7,839 nucleotides of DNA. Source: Candidatus Heimdallarchaeota archaeon. Lineage in GTDB: Archaea > Asgardarchaeota > Heimdallarchaeia > Heimdallarchaeales > Heimdallarchaeaceae. The notes under the pieces are model-generated. The model was not told where the DNA came from. It was given only the letters and a program-made list of their open reading frames with translations, and ran no database searches. The translations under genes were made by a program, and so were the position numbers. The stretch's first letter is position 1; each line of letters starts with the position of its first letter. Location: assembly GCA_016839985.1 (NCBI GenBank), contig JAEOTG010000261.1, positions 1 through 7,839 on the forward strand, written 5' to 3'. This document shows, one piece after another, positions 5,402-7,839 of this stretch.

Positions 5402-6428
5402 AGCATCTATACCATCAACTTATGCAGAAGCTGGAGTTGACTTATCCATTGAAGCTCAAGTCCTGAAGAAGATCAATGAATATGTTAAGAAATCGTTCAA
5501 GTTTGGAGACATAGTATCAAAGGAAGGTCATTACGCCAATTTAATCAAGTTTGGAGACTTTGGTATAGCTCTTGTGACAGATGGTGTTGGAACAAAACTT
5601 CTTGTTGCTCAAGAAGCACAAAAATATGATACAATAGGGATTGATTGTGTAGCAATGAATGTTAATGATTTGCTATCGATGGGTATATCCCCTAAAGGTT
5701 TTGTTGATTACTTAGCAGTATCAGAACTGAATGAAGGAATCATAGAAGAAATTATGAAAGGTATTTATGTTGGATGTGAGCAAGCATCACTTCCTATATT
5801 AGGAGGAGAACTTGCAACGATTCCAGAGTTGCTTGAAAAGAATTCACATTCTTTTGATTTAGCTGGAAGTGCGATTGGTATCATTAAATTAGATGATTTG
5901 ATTGATGGTTCTGATATTAAAGTAGGAGATATAATTTTAGGTATCTCAAGTAGTGGAATACATTCAAATGGTTTTACAATAGCTAGAAAAGTTTTATCAA
6001 TAAAGTATGAATTAACAGAAGAGTTCCCTTGGAATAAAGTTGTTTACGAGGAACTTCTGATTCCCACAAGAATTTATGTAAATGCAATAGAAGAACTACT
6101 AAATAAATGTAAAATTAATGGATTAGCTCATATTACTGGTGGAGGATTTAAAAAACTCTTCAGATTAACAAAACTAGGTTTTGAGATTACTAGATTTCCT
6201 AATCCTCAAGAAATCTTTGAGGAAATAAGAAATTTAGGTAATATCTCCTATCAAGAAATGTTTTCAGTATTTAATATGGGTATAGGATTTATTGTTGTTG
6301 TGCCAAAGGGGGAAACTGAAAGATCTTTATCTATCTTAAATCAATATTTTGAAACATTTGTTTTGGGAAAAATAATCGAGGATCCTACAATCACAATTCC
6401 CCAATATGATGTACTTTTTACAAGGTGA
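5394..6428 (+). CDS. purM: PurM, AIR synthetase (FGAM cyclo-ligase)
   Basis: 344 residues, normal for PurM. It closes the imidazole ring of FGAM with ATP to give AIR. Seen in order: TYAEAGVDL near the N-terminus (9-17), VTDGVGTKLLVA (61-72), IGIDCVAMNVNDLL (81-94), VDYLAV (104-109), CEQASLPILGGELATIPE (128-145), DLAGSAIGI (155-163), SSGIHSNGF (187-194), LAHITGGGF (244-252) and VFNMGIG (292-298). All fit the PurM fold, which is homologous to the halves of PurL. The start is the ATG at 5394, giving an N-terminus MNEASIPSTY; a longer frame from the GTG at 5385 would add three residues but conflicts with the ribosome site. The first 8 nt overlap the end of purE, so the two are translationally coupled. 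The protein is cytosolic. Confidence 0.95.
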   Translation: MNEASIPSTYAEAGVDLSIEAQVLKKINEYVKKSFKFGDIVSKEGHYANLIKFGDFGIALVTDGVGTKLLVAQEAQKYDTIGIDCVAMNVNDLLSMGISPKGFVDYLAVSELNEGIIEEIMKGIYVGCEQASLPILGGELATIPELLEKNSHSFDLAGSAIGIIKLDDLIDGSDIKVGDIILGISSSGIHSNGFTIARKVLSIKYELTEEFPWNKVVYEELLIPTRIYVNAIEELLNKCKINGLAHITGGGFKKLFRLTKLGFEITRFPNPQEIFEEIRNLGNISYQEMFSVFNMGIGFIVVVPKGETERSLSILNQYFETFVLGKIIEDPTITIPQYDVLFTR

Positions 6429-6429
6429 T
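6424..6429 (+). promoter_or_regulatory. Ribosome binding site of purN (GGTGAT), containing the purM stop codon
   Basis: GGTGAT, with five bases from GGTG to the ATG at 6433. The purM stop TGA (6426-6428) is inside the site. It favours ATG 6433 over the upstream in-frame ATG codons at 6406 and 6409, which lie inside purM. Confidence 0.65.
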
Positions 6430-6432
6430 ATT

Positions 6433-7035
6433 ATGAATGTAGCAGTTTTAATTTCTGGAAGAGGATCTAACCTTAATGCAATTTTAGAAGCTGAAAGAAA
6501 TAACAAAATATCAAAGGCTCAAATTAAGCTAGTTATATCAAATAATTCTAAAGCTGAAGGATTAAAATTTGCTAAAGAGTATGATAAAAAAATTATTTGT
6601 TTGGAATCAAATAATTTCAAATCAAAAGAAGCATATGATAAAGAACTTGCACAAATTATAAAATCCTTTAATATTGACTTAATTGTTCTTGCAGGATTTA
6701 TGAGAATATTATCTCCTTCTTTTATCAAGCATTTTGAAAACAAAATAATCAACGTTCACCCTTCCTTATTACCAGCCTTTCCTGGATTAAATGCTCAAAA
6801 ACAGGCTCTAGAATGTGGTGTGAAAATTACAGGTTGTACGGTTCATTTTGTCAATGAAAAGGTTGATGAAGGACCAATTATCCTTCAAAAAACTGTTGAT
6901 GTGAAAGAAGATGATACAGAATTTTCATTATCTAATAAGATATTAGAAAAAGAACACGAAATTTTACCTTTAGCTATTAAGCTAATTTCAGAAAATAGAG
7001 TAAATATCCATAAAAATAAAGTGAGGACTGTATAA
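6433..7035 (+). CDS. purN: PurN, GAR transformylase (10-formyl-THF dependent)
   Basis: 200 residues, the usual single-domain PurN length. It moves a formyl group from 10-formyltetrahydrofolate to GAR, giving FGAR, the substrate of PurL. The N-terminus MNVAVLISGRGSNLNAIL carries the phosphate-binding GRGSN loop. The catalytic trio is intact: Asn107 and His109 in INVHPSLLPAFPG and Asp145 in VDEGPI. LAGFMRIL (about 86-93), GCTVHFV (134-140) and the C-terminal helix after EHEILP are also typical. Starting at 6433 gives exactly the normal family N-terminus; nine extra residues from 6406 would not align. It follows purM by 4 nt and precedes purF by 2 nt. PurN rather than formate-using PurT implies a folate-type one-carbon carrier for this step; some archaea use modified folates. 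Confidence 0.95.
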   Translation: MNVAVLISGRGSNLNAILEAERNNKISKAQIKLVISNNSKAEGLKFAKEYDKKIICLESNNFKSKEAYDKELAQIIKSFNIDLIVLAGFMRILSPSFIKHFENKIINVHPSLLPAFPGLNAQKQALECGVKITGCTVHFVNEKVDEGPIILQKTVDVKEDDTEFSLSNKILEKEHEILPLAIKLISENRVNIHKNKVRTV

Positions 7036-7037
7036 AG

Positions 7038-7839
7038 ATGTGTGGAGTTCTAGGGATTATTGGTCCAACAACTCTTGGACAAGGAAAAATCCTACTTCAA
7101 ATGCTTACACATAGAGGGCAAGATGCAAGTGGTATTGCTTGGTTAGAGGAAAAAAATAAAGAGATACTGATTTCAAAAAAAGATAGCTATCCTGATTTGC
7201 TAGATGTTGATGATGAAAACGAAGTTAGTATGTTGATAGGCTCTACAAGGTATCCAACATTTGGAAATAGAATTAACTCATTAAACACAGAGCAATATGC
7301 CCAACCATTTTTGTATAAAACAAAATATGGAAAATTAACTCTTGTACATAATGGAAATATCACAAATATTCCAATACTTTCAGAAAAAAACTATGAAAGT
7401 GATACTAGTTTTATTGTTGAGTATATAGGAGAAATACTAAATAAAAATGAAGGGAATTTGGAGCAAGCAATCAAAGTTTTTATGGAAAAAATTGATGGAA
7501 GTTACTCAATTGTAGGAATTTACAAAGACTTTGTTTTTGCATTCCGTGATCCAAGAGGTATTCGTCCATTAGTTTTAGGTCAAAATAAAAAATTAACCAT
7601 TATCTCTTCAGAAAGTGTTGTTCTTCAGAATATGAAAATTAAGAAATTTATCAATGTAAAACCTGGAGAGCTTCTGATAGTAAAAAATAGCATTGAAAGA
7701 ATCCAATTATCAACCAAAGATCATGCTTACTGTATGTTTGAATATGTTTATTTCGCAAATCCTTGTTCAGTTTTAGAAAGAAAACTAGTGTATGATATTA
7801 GATTACAACTCGGAAAGGAATTAGGACACAGAGTTAAAC
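7038..7839 (+). CDS. purF: PurF, amidophosphoribosyltransferase (5' part, cut by window edge)
   Basis: Open to the right edge; 267 codons are present of an expected 450-500. PurF makes phosphoribosylamine from PRPP and glutamine, the first and usually feedback-inhibited step. It starts MCGVLGIIG with no propeptide, so Met removal exposes the N-terminal nucleophile Cys2. The glutaminase domain shows HRGQDASGIAW (25-35), GSTRYPTFG (68-76), AQPF (88-91), LVHNGNITN (102-110), SDTSF (121-125), DGSYS (153-157) and RDPRGIRPL (170-178). Then comes FEYVYFA (234-240), which opens the PRTase domain. The following residues are NPCS where the family usually has RPDS. The PRPP loop and possible Fe-S ligands lie beyond the window. 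The ATG at 7038 follows the purN stop by 2 nt; GTGAGG at 7021-7026 is an ill-spaced, weak ribosome site, so coupling with purN is likely. Confidence 0.94.
   Translation, partial: MCGVLGIIGPTTLGQGKILLQMLTHRGQDASGIAWLEEKNKEILISKKDSYPDLLDVDDENEVSMLIGSTRYPTFGNRINSLNTEQYAQPFLYKTKYGKLTLVHNGNITNIPILSEKNYESDTSFIVEYIGEILNKNEGNLEQAIKVFMEKIDGSYSIVGIYKDFVFAFRDPRGIRPLVLGQNKKLTIISSESVVLQNMKIKKFINVKPGELLIVKNSIERIQLSTKDHAYCMFEYVYFANPCSVLERKLVYDIRLQLGKELGHRVK

Noticed and set aside
6519..6752. Minus-strand open frame inside purN
   Set aside because: Antisense to the catalytic region of purN; no independent support.
1..7839. Mobile elements, CRISPR arrays, tRNA or rRNA genes, defence or toxin systems
   Set aside because: Coding sequence fills nearly the whole window with purine genes. 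The only gap of any size (954-1169) shows no array, tRNA-like structure or transposon ends.

Overview
The window is part of a de novo purine biosynthesis cluster from an archaeon. Three things point to Archaea: a partial PurP (formate-dependent FAICAR synthetase, essentially an archaeal enzyme) at the left edge, TATA-type promoter elements, and ribosome binding sites of the GGTG kind in front of several genes. The DNA is AT-rich (about a third G+C from a few lines counted by hand). The regulator's compact HTH plus phosphoribosyltransferase layout resembles proteins I know from Thermoproteota/Nitrososphaeria-type archaea, but the phylum cannot be fixed from this window.

Layout. On the minus strand, reading leftward from about 953, lie an HTH-phosphoribosyltransferase regulator (174-953) and then, 21 nt later, the first 50 codons of purP (1-152). 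A non-coding gap (954-1169) holds back-to-back TATA boxes with a palindrome exactly between them, a second short inverted repeat and a 12-codon mini-ORF. On the plus strand a tightly packed operon follows: purC-purS fusion (1170-2153), purQ (2156-2845), purL (2839-5013), purE (5015-5401), purM (5394-6428), purN (6433-7035) and the 5' part of purF (7038 to the window end). Gaps are 4 nt or less, or the genes overlap.

How the genes work together. PurF makes phosphoribosylamine (step 1). PurN formylates GAR (step 3). PurS (as the tail of PurC), PurQ and PurL form the three-part FGAM synthase (step 4). PurM closes the ring to AIR (step 5), PurE carboxylates it to CAIR, PurC makes SAICAR, and PurP formylates AICAR with free formate. 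PurD, PurB, the final IMP cyclohydrolase and any PurK or PurT are not in the window. The divergently transcribed HTH-PRTase is the obvious candidate regulator of both transcription units, perhaps sensing PRPP or a nucleotide.

Most notable: the PurC-PurS fusion, joining a subunit of step 4 to the enzyme that makes SAICAR; the HTH-PRTase facing a symmetric divergent promoter with a helically phased palindrome; a short PurE in which the usual His of the AAHLPG motif is Ala; and start-site evidence that moves several starts (regulator, purQ, purM, purN) inward from the longest open frames.
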